From Alphaproteobacteria bacterium (GTDB taxonomy: Bacteria > Pseudomonadota > Alphaproteobacteria > Micropepsales > Micropepsaceae), in assembly GCA_947473475.1 (NCBI GenBank), contig CANJBZ010000041.1:1-35064 (forward strand): a stretch of DNA of 35,064 bases, given 5' to 3'. Below the pieces are notes generated by a model, which saw only the letters and a list, made by a program, of their open reading frames with translations, was not told the origin of the DNA and did not search any database. Numbering within the stretch: the stretch's first letter is position 1; the number at the start of each line of letters is the position of its first letter. Positions 7,622 to 15,992 of this stretch are shown here, piece by piece. Made by a program: the position numbers and the translations under genes.

Positions 7622-10600
7622 TGAAACTGCTCGAGATCGCGGGAGCGGAAAGGATTGCGCACGCTGGTAGCGCGCAGCTGAAAGCTCGCAGTAAGCCCGC
7701 CGGTCTCGAAAGTGACATTCATCTGGTCCGGCAGGTTTCCCGTAATACGTGCACGATCGAGCAAGCGGAACAATGCCCAGGGACCGGTCGCATCGAGAAC
7801 GGCGCTCTGTCCGTTGCGGCTGATCGCCAGATGCGCCCGGCCCGCGGCATTGGGCCCAGGCCATTGCATCCGCATTGGCGTGGCGGCGCTGCGGGCGTAG
7901 GTGAGAACCTGACCGTCGAGGTCGAAAACCACCTGTGTCGCCTCGTTGCTGAGAGCCGTGGGCATCAGGGTGAATTCAACCGAAGGAGCGGCGCCTCCGC
8001 CAAAATAATTGGCGCGGATGCGATCGGCACGTTCGAACTGGGCCAGCGTTCCTGATGACAGACCCAGATCGGAATTGTTGACCTTCTGATTGCTCCACGG
8101 CGTGGTTGTCGTATTGACGTAGGGTTTGAGATTGGACGCAAAGAACAAGTCGAGCGCGCCGCCTGGCTTGAACAGTTGCGTGAAATCGCCAATGGCGACG
8201 TCGATTGTGCTGGCCTTCTGCATCGGATAGCGGCCGTCCAAGGCTTGCCGGCAGAAGCGCGAGACCGAGGAGGCGTACTGATCCTCGATGGACTTGCGCG
8301 TCGCGCCTGTGGCCAGCGAACTCGTCCCGCCAGCAACATCTGACACGATGGCGCCCAGCCCAGGCGGCAGATTCGAAGCGAGCTGCGAGAGCTGCACCGC
8401 GGAGACGGCCGAGGCCGACGGCGCCCCTCCCAAAGCCTGGCTGCTGAGCTGCATGTAGAGCTCCGCGAACCGCTTGACCAATTCGTCCAATTGCGAAGAG
8501 CCACTGCCATTGCCGGCAAACTCGCGCAGAGCGGCATAATGCATATCAATGCCCTGGCCGCGCGCCTCAAGGCCCGGACTGGATTGCGCGAGTCTTGCGA
8601 TCGCGGCAGCGGCCGGATTGGCACTAACGGCTGCGGCAGCCGCCGCACCGGCCGCCGCAGCCGCAGGGGCGGCGGGGCGGTTCATGGTCGTCTCTTGCGC
8701 GACGGCGGTGAAGTAAGCCTTCAAAGGCGAGCCCGGACCGGACAACGCGTTAAGGACATTCGCGGCCTGCTGCGTGTTCCCGAACCGCACAATTCTCACA
8801 TCGCCAAGCAATCCGTCCCATGCCGAAGTGAAATCGCGAACGTAAAGGTCGACGGCTTGTTCGGTCAGCCGGCGGACATCGTCATTGGACGGACGGACCT
8901 GCTTGTCGGAACCGAGCACCCAGCTTTCGTCCGCGGCGGCTTTGATGGCATCGCCAATTTGCGGCAACAGCACCTTGTGGAAGCCGTCATAGCTGAAGAA
9001 TCCCGGCACCCCCTCCGTCAAAGGCTTGCCCGAGCCCCGCATGAACACCTGATTGCCTGCGGCGCTCGCATGATCGATCACCCGCCACACGGGCAATGCC
9101 CTGGCCGCGGTGCCGGTGCGGACGACGTCGTACGCCCGCGCGGACAAGGGGATGCTGGCCAGTTGATCGCGCGCCCGCATCAGCAGCGCCGCGTTCAGTT
9201 CGATGACAGGCAGCGGTTCTTCCAGAAGAGCATCGATATGCGCTTCAAACCGCTTGCGGCTGTCGTCGGCCGCGAGGTTGGGATAGGCGCGGGCCCCGGC
9301 CATTGCCGACACGGCGGATTTCACCAGCCCTTTATCGAGCGGCCCCTGGCCGCCCAGCATCAAATACAAGCGAAGGAAGGTGCCCGCATCGCTGGGGTTG
9401 TCGACAGTCTTCTCAAGCTGAGTTTGCATGCCCAGCACAAGCCGCGGCAGAAGCAGCCCCGTCAAAGAGCGGCGATAGCTGCGGATCGCCTGACTTTCGA
9501 GCTTGCGCCCCTGATCGAGACCCAATCCGCGCGAGAACGGAACACTTTGCTTTGCCGTGTCATAGCCGGCGGGAAGGGTACGCATGCGGTCCAAAACGGG
9601 CATAACGGGCGCGACATTCTCGTCGCCCACACTGGCTTGCACCAGCGGCGCGGCGACTTGCGCGTAGGCAGCCCCGGCGGCCCTTTCGTCGGCAATCAGC
9701 GAGGTGTTACGGAAATAGCTTACGGTCCACGCCGCCACGAGAAGCAGGGCAGCAGCAGCAATTCCGCCCAGTGCAGCCGCACGCAACAAACGATCGCGCC
9801 GCTCCGCTTTGGGGTCGGAACCGGCAAGACCGGCTTCTTCAAAGATGACGTCCCGCAACAGCCGGGTCACGAAATAGCTTCGGCCGGGGCCCGAAAAGAC
9901 TGGCGGCCGCTGCTCGGTCAGCCCAAAGGTCGCGGCCATCGCGCCCATCAATCGGTCGATGGGCGTACCTTCCTGTGTTGCGCTGCTGAAATAGATGCCA
10001 CGCAGCAGGGGACGGTCTTCGAAGCGGTTGGGAGCAAATATTTCGCCTAGAAAGTCGTGCAACATTCCTTTCAGGCCGGCGACCTGGACCGGAAAACCGA
10101 AAATCCGCCCGCGCCGCTCATAATCGCGCTCGTCATGGACCCGGTCGAGGAGGCGCGCATTCAGCCGCTCGACCAGTGCATCGTATTCCGTATCGAAATT
10201 ACCAATCGCCCCGGTCTGGCCGGCGCCATCGTCCAACGGAAATGTCATTCCCCAAACATCGGTGCGGTCTTCGCGGTTGAGATCGTGAAAGAACTCCACG
10301 AAGCCTGCGATGCGGTCCATCTTGGTGAACATCACATAGACCGGGACGCGCAAGCTGAACTGCGACTGCAACTCCGTCAGGCGCGACTTGATCGCGCGCG
10401 CATGGGCGCTGCGCTCAACCGCCTTCATCTGCAACAGATCCGGAATACCTATCGCAACGACGGCGCCGTTAATGGGCTGGCGCGGGCGGAACTGCTTCAG
10501 CAGGCCAAGAAATCCCAGCCAAACCTTATGGTCGACGGCCTGATTGCTGTCCTGCGTCGCGTAGCGGCCAGCCGTGTCCAGCAGAATTGCGTCGTCGGAA

Positions 10601-11145
10601 AACCACCAATCGCAATTGCGTGTGCCCCCGACGCCGCGCAGCGGATCGCGGCCGAATTTATCGGACAATGGAAAATTCAAGCCCGAATTCATCAGCGCCG
10701 TGGTTTTTCCCGAACCGGGCGGGCCGATCAGAATGTACCAGGGAAGCTCATAGAGGTATTGCCGCTTCCTGTTTCCCTGCGCTTGCGATTTGCGCAATTG
10801 CACGAGCGCGGCGCTCAGTCTCTCACGGAGAATTCCCATCTCCTCCACCGCCGCTGCATCGGTGGAGGATTCCCGTGCGCCGGCGCTCGCCACGTTGTCG
10901 ATCATGGCGCTTTCGCGCTTGGCCGCCCGCAGATCGAGAACAAGATTGGCGATCAGCCAAACGGCTAAAACCGCGGCAACCGCCAAAATCCGTGCAGAGA
11001 TACTGCCCAAAAAAGGAAGCAGCGGTCCCAAAAACCAAACCAGAAGCGCGATCGACAAAACACCGATGGCGGAGAGAAACCATCGTGTGGTGAGAAACGC
11101 CACAATACGGCCCGAGGATTTCCTGGGGACCTCAGCTCCGGCCAT
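7603..11145 (-). CDS. tssM: T6SS inner-membrane core protein TssM (IcmF/VasK)
   Basis: The 1180-residue protein fits TssM. Two membrane helices (about 23-44 and 50-71) are followed by a cytoplasmic NTPase-like domain with Walker A GPPGSGKT (141-148) and Walker B-like AILLDTAGRY (186-195), then a third helix (about 454-478) and a long periplasmic part with the IcmF-related and C-terminal beta domains. The Walker A motif is intact, unlike in some TssM proteins. A poly-alanine stretch (around residues 820-850) is low complexity. Start ATG 11145 lies 5 bp after the tssL stop with GAGG eight bases upstream. With TssL it forms the trans-envelope complex. No TssJ lipoprotein, its usual outer-membrane partner, is encoded in the window, as in Agrobacterium. 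Confidence 0.97.
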   Translation of the reverse strand: MAGAEVPRKSSGRIVAFLTTRWFLSAIGVLSIALLVWFLGPLLPFLGSISARILAVAAVLAVWLIANLVLDLRAAKRESAMIDNVASAGARESSTDAAAVEEMGILRERLSAALVQLRKSQAQGNRKRQYLYELPWYILIGPPGSGKTTALMNSGLNFPLSDKFGRDPLRGVGGTRNCDWWFSDDAILLDTAGRYATQDSNQAVDHKVWLGFLGLLKQFRPRQPINGAVVAIGIPDLLQMKAVERSAHARAIKSRLTELQSQFSLRVPVYVMFTKMDRIAGFVEFFHDLNREDRTDVWGMTFPLDDGAGQTGAIGNFDTEYDALVERLNARLLDRVHDERDYERRGRIFGFPVQVAGLKGMLHDFLGEIFAPNRFEDRPLLRGIYFSSATQEGTPIDRLMGAMAATFGLTEQRPPVFSGPGRSYFVTRLLRDVIFEEAGLAGSDPKAERRDRLLRAAALGGIAAAALLLVAAWTVSYFRNTSLIADERAAGAAYAQVAAPLVQASVGDENVAPVMPVLDRMRTLPAGYDTAKQSVPFSRGLGLDQGRKLESQAIRSYRRSLTGLLLPRLVLGMQTQLEKTVDNPSDAGTFLRLYLMLGGQGPLDKGLVKSAVSAMAGARAYPNLAADDSRKRFEAHIDALLEEPLPVIELNAALLMRARDQLASIPLSARAYDVVRTGTAARALPVWRVIDHASAAGNQVFMRGSGKPLTEGVPGFFSYDGFHKVLLPQIGDAIKAAADESWVLGSDKQVRPSNDDVRRLTEQAVDLYVRDFTSAWDGLLGDVRIVRFGNTQQAANVLNALSGPGSPLKAYFTAVAQETTMNRPAAPAAAAAGAAAAAAVSANPAAAAIARLAQSSPGLEARGQGIDMHYAALREFAGNGSGSSQLDELVKRFAELYMQLSSQALGGAPSASAVSAVQLSQLASNLPPGLGAIVSDVAGGTSSLATGATRKSIEDQYASSVSRFCRQALDGRYPMQKASTIDVAIGDFTQLFKPGGALDLFFASNLKPYVNTTTTPWSNQKVNNSDLGLSSGTLAQFERADRIRANYFGGGAAPSVEFTLMPTALSNEATQVVFDLDGQVLTYARSAATPMRMQWPGPNAAGRAHLAISRNGQSAVLDATGPWALFRLLDRARITGNLPDQMNVTFETGGLTASFQLRATSVRNPFRSRDLEQFQCPAQL

Positions 11146-11150
11146 GACAG

Positions 11151-12452
11151 CTACCTCACAAGCGGCTTCTGCAGCCCGATTTCAATTCGCCGGTTAAGTT
11201 CGCGCCCCTGCGGCGTGCCGTTCGACGCCAGCGGCTCGGAATCCGAGCGGCCTTCCGCAACGGTCCGCGCACCGTCTTTAAGCTTGGTTCGTATGACATC
11301 GCGCGCGGCTTCCGCACGGGCCAGCGACAATTCGTAATTGGACGGAAATTGCGCCGTGCGGATGGGCGTGCTGTCGGTGTGGCCCGACACGGTGACTTGC
11401 CCAGGTTCGGCGTCGATCGCTTCGCCGATGCGTTCGAGCAAGCGGCGATATTGATCTTGCAGTTCGGCGCTGCCGGGCGAGAACGCCGAGCTGCCTTGAA
11501 TGGATATGGTGATGGTGCGCGGATCTTCGGCGACCTGGACGATATTTTGCGCAATCTCCGCTGCGAGAATCTCCCGCAGGCGCGGCGTGTGATTGACCAG
11601 GGCCGGAAGAACATTGCCGCCGCGGATCGCCGGGTGAAAATCGCGGCCCGGAGGAAGGCTGGCAACTTCCGCGAATGCGGCGTTGGAGGCATTGCCGAGC
11701 ATCAGCATGAAGCCGATGTAGAAAGCCATCAGCACAACCGCGCAACCCAGACCGAAGACCCAGATCGGAATCTTGCTCGTGAACGGCTTGTGACCGGCCT
11801 TGATGCCCTGCCAATGGGGAGAAAGCTCGCGTTCGGCGGCGCCGTGGCGCTGGGAAATGGCCAGGTAGAGCTCTTCGCGCGTCCGCGTCAGTTCCGGAAG
11901 GTTGCCGCGCATGGGGCCTTCGAATCCGAGGGACAAGCACAGATACACCAGCTCGAGGAGATCGCCGTCACGGGTCTGCCTTTGGATGTCGAAGAACCGG
12001 TCGCCGTGGATAATTTCCTGGTGAAAAACACGCGTCAGCCGCTCCTGCGGCCAGGAGGACCGATTGCCCCAAGGGGTGTTTATGACGATATCGTCGATGG
12101 TCGCGCACAACACGTAATGCGCGTTCCGAAATACCTCATCGGCGATACCGGTGCTGCGAATCTGCTGTTCGAAGCGTTTCAGTTCGAGCAGTACGGGTTC
12201 GCGCACGCGCACGACGTCGGGCTGCGTCGCCGTTCCCCGCAAACGAACAGCCATCGCGAGCAACGGAGCGGCCGCCGCGACGATCGGGTTCACACCGACC
12301 AATGGCAGGTTAATCGGCGCCGCAGCAGGCGAGACCGGCGCGTGCTCGGAGCGCGGTATGTTCTGTGGCAGCGGCTTCATCTCCGCACGCCGGCCGGGCG
12401 TGGGCCGAATAACAGTCTTCTCCGGATCGTAGGAAAACGGATCGTCAGCCAT
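11151..12452 (-). CDS. tssL: TssL (DotU family) with C-terminal OmpA/peptidoglycan-binding domain; phospho-site motif
   Basis: The 433-residue protein has a cytoplasmic DotU domain (about 55-222), one membrane helix (228-251) and a periplasmic OmpA-like domain (about 314-427) with the peptidoglycan-binding signature GHTDSTPI, GRSDSEP and NRRIEIGL. This is the extended type of TssL that anchors directly to the cell wall. Near the N-terminus, EKTVIRPTPG places Thr13 in the context of the Agrobacterium TssL Thr14 site, which PpkA phosphorylates and the FHA protein binds. ATG 12452 is chosen because the tssK stop is 5 bp upstream and AGGGA precedes it; upstream in-frame starts lie inside tssK. 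The missing TssJ and this wall-binding domain are consistent with each other. Confidence 0.95.
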   Translation of the reverse strand: MADDPFSYDPEKTVIRPTPGRRAEMKPLPQNIPRSEHAPVSPAAAPINLPLVGVNPIVAAAAPLLAMAVRLRGTATQPDVVRVREPVLLELKRFEQQIRSTGIADEVFRNAHYVLCATIDDIVINTPWGNRSSWPQERLTRVFHQEIIHGDRFFDIQRQTRDGDLLELVYLCLSLGFEGPMRGNLPELTRTREELYLAISQRHGAAERELSPHWQGIKAGHKPFTSKIPIWVFGLGCAVVLMAFYIGFMLMLGNASNAAFAEVASLPPGRDFHPAIRGGNVLPALVNHTPRLREILAAEIAQNIVQVAEDPRTITISIQGSSAFSPGSAELQDQYRRLLERIGEAIDAEPGQVTVSGHTDSTPIRTAQFPSNYELSLARAEAARDVIRTKLKDGARTVAEGRSDSEPLASNGTPQGRELNRRIEIGLQKPLVR

Positions 12453-12457
12453 GGTCC

Positions 12458-13780
12458 CTATTTCCGTATGGCCCAGAATTCCATCGCCAGCCCTGGAAAG
12501 TCTCCGCCCACGAAGAAGGCGAAACCGCCGGACGTGGCAAGTTCTCTCCACAGAGGATTTGTGCGGTCCAGCTCGAAGTACAGGGTCCCCGCGTGAAACG
12601 GCATTTCCCTTGGCGCGACGGGCAGCGCGCGAACGCGAATTCCCTGTGAGCCGCTGTTCACAAGCCGGCTGATCTGCTCCACGGGACCGACGGTAAATTG
12701 CCGGGGAAAATTCTGCCGCAGCGATTCCGGCTGCACATCGGCTTTGGCGGTGAGAATGAACGTGGCGTCCGCCAGCATCTTCTTGTCTTCGAGCACCGCC
12801 ACTTTGATACCGAATTGCCGCTCCAGAATCGGGATTTGAACGGCGGTATCGGCCGCGACGGTGCTTCCCTGCCGACGCAATTCCACCATTACCGGTGCAA
12901 ATGTCTGCTGCAAGTCGTCGTGCCGGTATTCCGGAAAAATGCTTGTGCGTTTGCTCTGCGAGGCCAGGGTCGCCATCTCGCCGGCAAGTTGGATCAGCGT
13001 CGCAAACAGCGTCTCCGGGTGCAGTTCGGCAAGACTGGCGTAATGGCTCAGGAGAGGCTCGTAGCGATTGGCAATCTGCAGACGGAGCAAATTGCCGACT
13101 TCGCCGCCGCCGCCCGCCAGGCGCCCCGCAAGCTCGTCGCCGAGCTGATGCAGCCTTCCTTTGACCTCATCGATAAAACCCTTCAGCGTCCCCACGGCTG
13201 CACAGGAAAGTGTCGGCGGGATGTAACGCTCATCGAGCACGATCGCTTTGTCAGGCCGCACTTCGATAATACGCGCCAAGCCCAGGCACACATAACCGGC
13301 CCGCTCGCTCGATTCGAGCGCGTAACGCAGGCGCAATTTGCCGATTTCCACATCCGCGCTGGTGTCGGAGCCCGCGACGGAGTCAAACGAGCGATAGGTG
13401 GAGGCGGCAAACCGTGCCGCCAAACTGTCGTTCGAAGCCGTGGTGGTTTCCGTTTGCCCCGGTTGTTGCTCCGGCAGGGTCAGGTAGAGGGTCTCATTAC
13501 GGACGTTCGGCCCGATTTCCATCGGCACGGGATGGTTGCCATCGGAAAGAATGTCGAAGGGCGTGCCATCGGGCAGAACGCCCCGGCACTGGACGACGGC
13601 AAATTTACCGCTGCCTAACAGTTCACGATTGATCTTGAGTTCGGAAATACCGTAGGCGCAGGGGCGGATGCCCGCCACCCGGTTGCGGACCAATTTTTCC
13701 AGATAGCGATCGTGCTGCTGGAAGTGCTGAGGCCGAAGGAACATGCCTTCGGACCAGACGACCTTATTGTCAGCCCCCAT
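12458..13780 (-). CDS. tssK: T6SS baseplate protein TssK
   Basis: The 440-residue protein opens with the family signature VVWSEGMFLRPQHFQQHDRYLE, which is diagnostic for TssK (ImpJ/VasE). The length matches the family. TssK trimers link the TssE/F/G baseplate to the membrane complex through TssL and TssM. The start ATG 13780 has AGGGG about seven bases upstream. A 103-bp gap separates it from the FHA gene, the largest gap in this part of the operon apart from the vgrG-hcp gap, so an internal promoter is possible. The gap includes a TTCTAAAC motif also found in the divergent tssH/tssA control region. tssL follows after 5 bp. Confidence 0.96.
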   Translation of the reverse strand: MGADNKVVWSEGMFLRPQHFQQHDRYLEKLVRNRVAGIRPCAYGISELKINRELLGSGKFAVVQCRGVLPDGTPFDILSDGNHPVPMEIGPNVRNETLYLTLPEQQPGQTETTTASNDSLAARFAASTYRSFDSVAGSDTSADVEIGKLRLRYALESSERAGYVCLGLARIIEVRPDKAIVLDERYIPPTLSCAAVGTLKGFIDEVKGRLHQLGDELAGRLAGGGGEVGNLLRLQIANRYEPLLSHYASLAELHPETLFATLIQLAGEMATLASQSKRTSIFPEYRHDDLQQTFAPVMVELRRQGSTVAADTAVQIPILERQFGIKVAVLEDKKMLADATFILTAKADVQPESLRQNFPRQFTVGPVEQISRLVNSGSQGIRVRALPVAPREMPFHAGTLYFELDRTNPLWRELATSGGFAFFVGGDFPGLAMEFWAIRK

Positions 13781-13883
13781 TTCTGCCCCTACGCCGCTTG
13801 TCCGCGGCCCCCTGCAAAAGTCTCCCGCCTGCGTTGAACGCTTGCGGTTCTAAACCTTCAGCGAAGCCAACCCGTCGCGCCAT
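13781..13883. other. Intergenic gap between the FHA gene and tssK
   Basis: This 103-bp gap holds no ORF. On the transcribed strand it contains a small inverted repeat, GCGTTCAACGC, and the motif GGTTTAGAA (TTCTAAAC at 13848-13855 on the + strand). The latter equals the core of the repeated boxes upstream of tssA and tssH. No convincing -10/-35 pair or terminator was seen. Confidence 0.3.
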
Positions 13884-15068
13884 TCATTTGCGCACGTACT
13901 GCTCGTAGGCTTCCGCGAAAGCGCTGCCGAACGCACGATCGAAATCGTCGGCCAGATCGCGCGCCATCTGAGCGTGCACGGCCTGATAAATTTCCCACAT
14001 GCGGGCTTTCCTTACCCCAGGCGCGAGCCCATCGACCCAGCTTTTCTCCAGCCGGCGCTTCAGCGCCTCCGGATCAATTTGCGCCAAGAGCTGCTGCAAG
14101 GCAACCTGAACAGCCGCCACGAGCGCCATGTCATGAGCCATGACGTCTTTGAGCGCCTCATGAACGGCTTCCCGCGCCAGCATGTACCCCGGACGGTTGC
14201 CGCCGATCATCGTCAGCAGCGCCTGTTCGGTATCCAGACAGAACTTCAGAGGATTGTTGCCGGAAGGATTTATTTGCGTGCGCTCGATGCGCAGATGCTC
14301 TTTGAACTGACTGCGCGCCTTCAAAATTTCCAGAATGCCATCCACGGCAGCACGATAGGTTTTCCCCGCTTCCTTGAGCCGGGCGACGGGATCGCCGTCC
14401 GGAACCACTTGGCCTTTCAGACCGGCTCCGCCGATGAACGCGGCAAAGGCATCGTCTGCCCCAGGAGAGGATGAAGGCCTGGGAGTGGAAGACGGCGGAG
14501 GCGGACTGGAGCTGCGTGTCACAGCCCCGGCCCCGTCCCAGTCGTCCGGAATGATGCGCCTGCCCATGCGTCCGATGTCGAGCGTTTCGGGCGGCGCATC
14601 GTCTCGCATGGGCAAAGCCGGATCGTTCAAATAATCCGGTTTGGCTTCCGGCGGAGGAAAGGGCTGAAATTCCGGAATGCGCGCGAAGGGCGAAAGGGCT
14701 TCGGTATTTGTATCCGCGCCCATATCCGGCAGAAACGGATTTCTGCTTTGGGCCGGCAAATCGACACGCAGATTGTATTCACTTCCGAAGGTGAGGAGAT
14801 CCCCATCGCTCAGCGGCGCGCGGTTGTCCGGACCCAGCGGCTCAGGAGCGCCGTTCATAAAGACGCCTGCCTGGCTTGTATCGATGACTTCAAAAATGCC
14901 GTTTTCGCAGACGATCTGGCAATGGATGCGCGAGAGCGTAGAGTCTCCCGGAAGCACCCAATCGCACTGGCCGCGTCCCAGGGTCACGCGCGCTTTATCG
15001 AACGGCCGCGAGGCGCCCACCGGCGCGCCGCCAGGCGGACTTTTTTCGATAGTGAGTGTTATCGCCAT
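13884..15068 (-). CDS. tagH: T6SS FHA-domain protein (TagH/Fha)
   Basis: The 394-residue protein has an N-terminal FHA domain (about 22-100) with the phosphothreonine-binding residues in place: GRG at 31-33, SRIH at 46-49, and NG at 72-73. A Pro/Ser-rich linker (about 105-215) follows, containing SSSPPPPSSTPRPSSSP, and then the helical C-terminal domain typical of T6SS FHA proteins. This region carries YRAAVDGILEILKARSQFKE, NPLKF and ALLTMIGG, and ends in DDFDRAFGSAFAEAYEQYVRK. In Agrobacterium the FHA protein binds phosphorylated TssL and activates secretion; the TssL here carries the matching site. ATG 15068 fits the usual family start (MAITLTIEKSP). Only a weak GAGCTG ribosome site is seen. 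It lies 28 bp after the PAAR gene. Confidence 0.93.
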   Translation of the reverse strand: MAITLTIEKSPPGGAPVGASRPFDKARVTLGRGQCDWVLPGDSTLSRIHCQIVCENGIFEVIDTSQAGVFMNGAPEPLGPDNRAPLSDGDLLTFGSEYNLRVDLPAQSRNPFLPDMGADTNTEALSPFARIPEFQPFPPPEAKPDYLNDPALPMRDDAPPETLDIGRMGRRIIPDDWDGAGAVTRSSSPPPPSSTPRPSSSPGADDAFAAFIGGAGLKGQVVPDGDPVARLKEAGKTYRAAVDGILEILKARSQFKEHLRIERTQINPSGNNPLKFCLDTEQALLTMIGGNRPGYMLAREAVHEALKDVMAHDMALVAAVQVALQQLLAQIDPEALKRRLEKSWVDGLAPGVRKARMWEIYQAVHAQMARDLADDFDRAFGSAFAEAYEQYVRK

Positions 15069-15096
15069 GTGCAGCTCAATAGAGCGGAACCGCCGA

Positions 15097-15384
15097 TTAG
15101 CCAATAAGTACCGTGGGCAAGCCCATGACGATTGATCCGCCATGGGCGGTCATATCGCCGATCCGCGCAGCAGGTTTGCCGTTCACAAGAACCGTAAAGC
15201 TGCCAAGGGCGATCGTATCCGGAGGGCCGACGCATATGCACATATCCCCGACCCGCGCCTGAAGCAGACTGCCGGTCAGTACATTGGGGGAACCAAGCGC
15301 CACCGGGCCGCCGACATGGGGTACGACACCGGTGACCATCGGACAGACATGCATATCGGTGATGCGTGCAGCGGGCATGCTCAT
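15097..15384 (-). CDS. PAAR-domain spike-tip protein
   Basis: The 95-residue protein is a minimal PAAR protein with no toxin extension: PAARITDMHVCPM at the start, VGGPVALGSPNVLTG in the middle, and PAARIGDMTAHGGSIVMG near the end. The metal-binding His and Cys positions typical of PAAR tips are present (His12, Cys14, His74 by my count). It sits on the VgrG trimer and sharpens the needle. The start ATG 15384 has a near-perfect AAAGGAGG at 15394-15401, nine bases upstream and inside the end of the DUF6931-like gene, the strongest ribosome site in the operon. This suggests high translation. Since it is a bare PAAR, effectors must bind it, VgrG or Hcp non-covalently or through adaptors. Confidence 0.96.
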   Translation of the reverse strand: MSMPAARITDMHVCPMVTGVVPHVGGPVALGSPNVLTGSLLQARVGDMCICVGPPDTIALGSFTVLVNGKPAARIGDMTAHGGSIVMGLPTVLIG

Positions 15385-15387
15385 ATC

Positions 15388-15975
15388 CTACGGCCTCCTT
15401 TCATGCACACGCCCATCACCGCCATTGGCGATATCGACCGCTATTTCAATATAGCGCAGGCGCTTTTCGTCCGCGGTTTCCGGATCTTTCATGACGGCCG
15501 CCAAGGTAATGGCGCCGGACACCGCGACGCCCGTCAGGTGCGCGGGCGGCGGCACCGCGGGAGCATCGGGCGGCGCCATGCTGCCGCCGCTCCAAAAAGC
15601 GCCGACGGCGGCCCAGGCAGACGGGGAATTGAACTTGGCTGCCTCGGCACGGGCGAATGCGGCGCGCCGGTTCTCGTCCGTCGGCCGGTACACCCAAGCC
15701 TCAGCTGCTTCAAGCGCCGCGCGTGTTTCGGCCGCAGCGCCTTCGTCAAGCGCCGAACGAGCGCTTAAACAGGCCCACCATACGGCTTCACGCTTGGGCA
15801 GGGCATAAGCAAGGAACGGCACGGCATCGCTCAGCCTGCCGGCCGAGAGCAACTCCTCCAGAAACGCCGCAGGCGCTAACCCTGGCGGCGCGGTCACCTC
15901 CAGGGCGTCCGCCGCCCCGTCGCAAATCTCTTGCGCCGTTCGTGCGGTTATCTTGCTGAGCGCTCCAATCTGCAA
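15388..15975 (-). CDS. DUF6931-like T6SS accessory protein
   Basis: A roughly 195-residue protein is placed between vgrG and the PAAR gene. Features include FLEELLSAGRLSDAVPFLAYALPKREAVWWACL, a repeat of Ala-rich helices, and a W-x-A-V-G-A-F-W-S-G-G-S-M segment (around 120-135). This pattern recalls the DUF6931 family, found in T6SS and similar loci, whose function I do not know. Its place between spike and tip suggests an adaptor or chaperone for spike loading. Start: a TTG at 15996 overlaps the vgrG stop (TTGA) but has no ribosome site; a second TTG at 15975 has GGGGAGG five bases upstream and is chosen here. Using 15996 would add seven residues. Confidence 0.75.
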   Translation of the reverse strand: MQIGALSKITARTAQEICDGAADALEVTAPPGLAPAAFLEELLSAGRLSDAVPFLAYALPKREAVWWACLSARSALDEGAAAETRAALEAAEAWVYRPTDENRRAAFARAEAAKFNSPSAWAAVGAFWSGGSMAPPDAPAVPPPAHLTGVAVSGAITLAAVMKDPETADEKRLRYIEIAVDIANGGDGRVHERRP

Positions 15976-15992
15976 AACATCCTCCCCGGCGC

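Noticed and set aside
8560-8680. Alanine-coding GCC/GCG-rich stretch in tssM as a possible repeat or array
   Set aside because: It is low-complexity poly-alanine coding sequence, with no regular repeat-spacer structure like CRISPR.
8491-10050. Long plus-strand frame (519 codons) inside tssM
   Set aside because: It is antisense to TssM, which is certain; the translation has no domain and is rich in Arg/Gly/His as expected from antisense GC-rich DNA.
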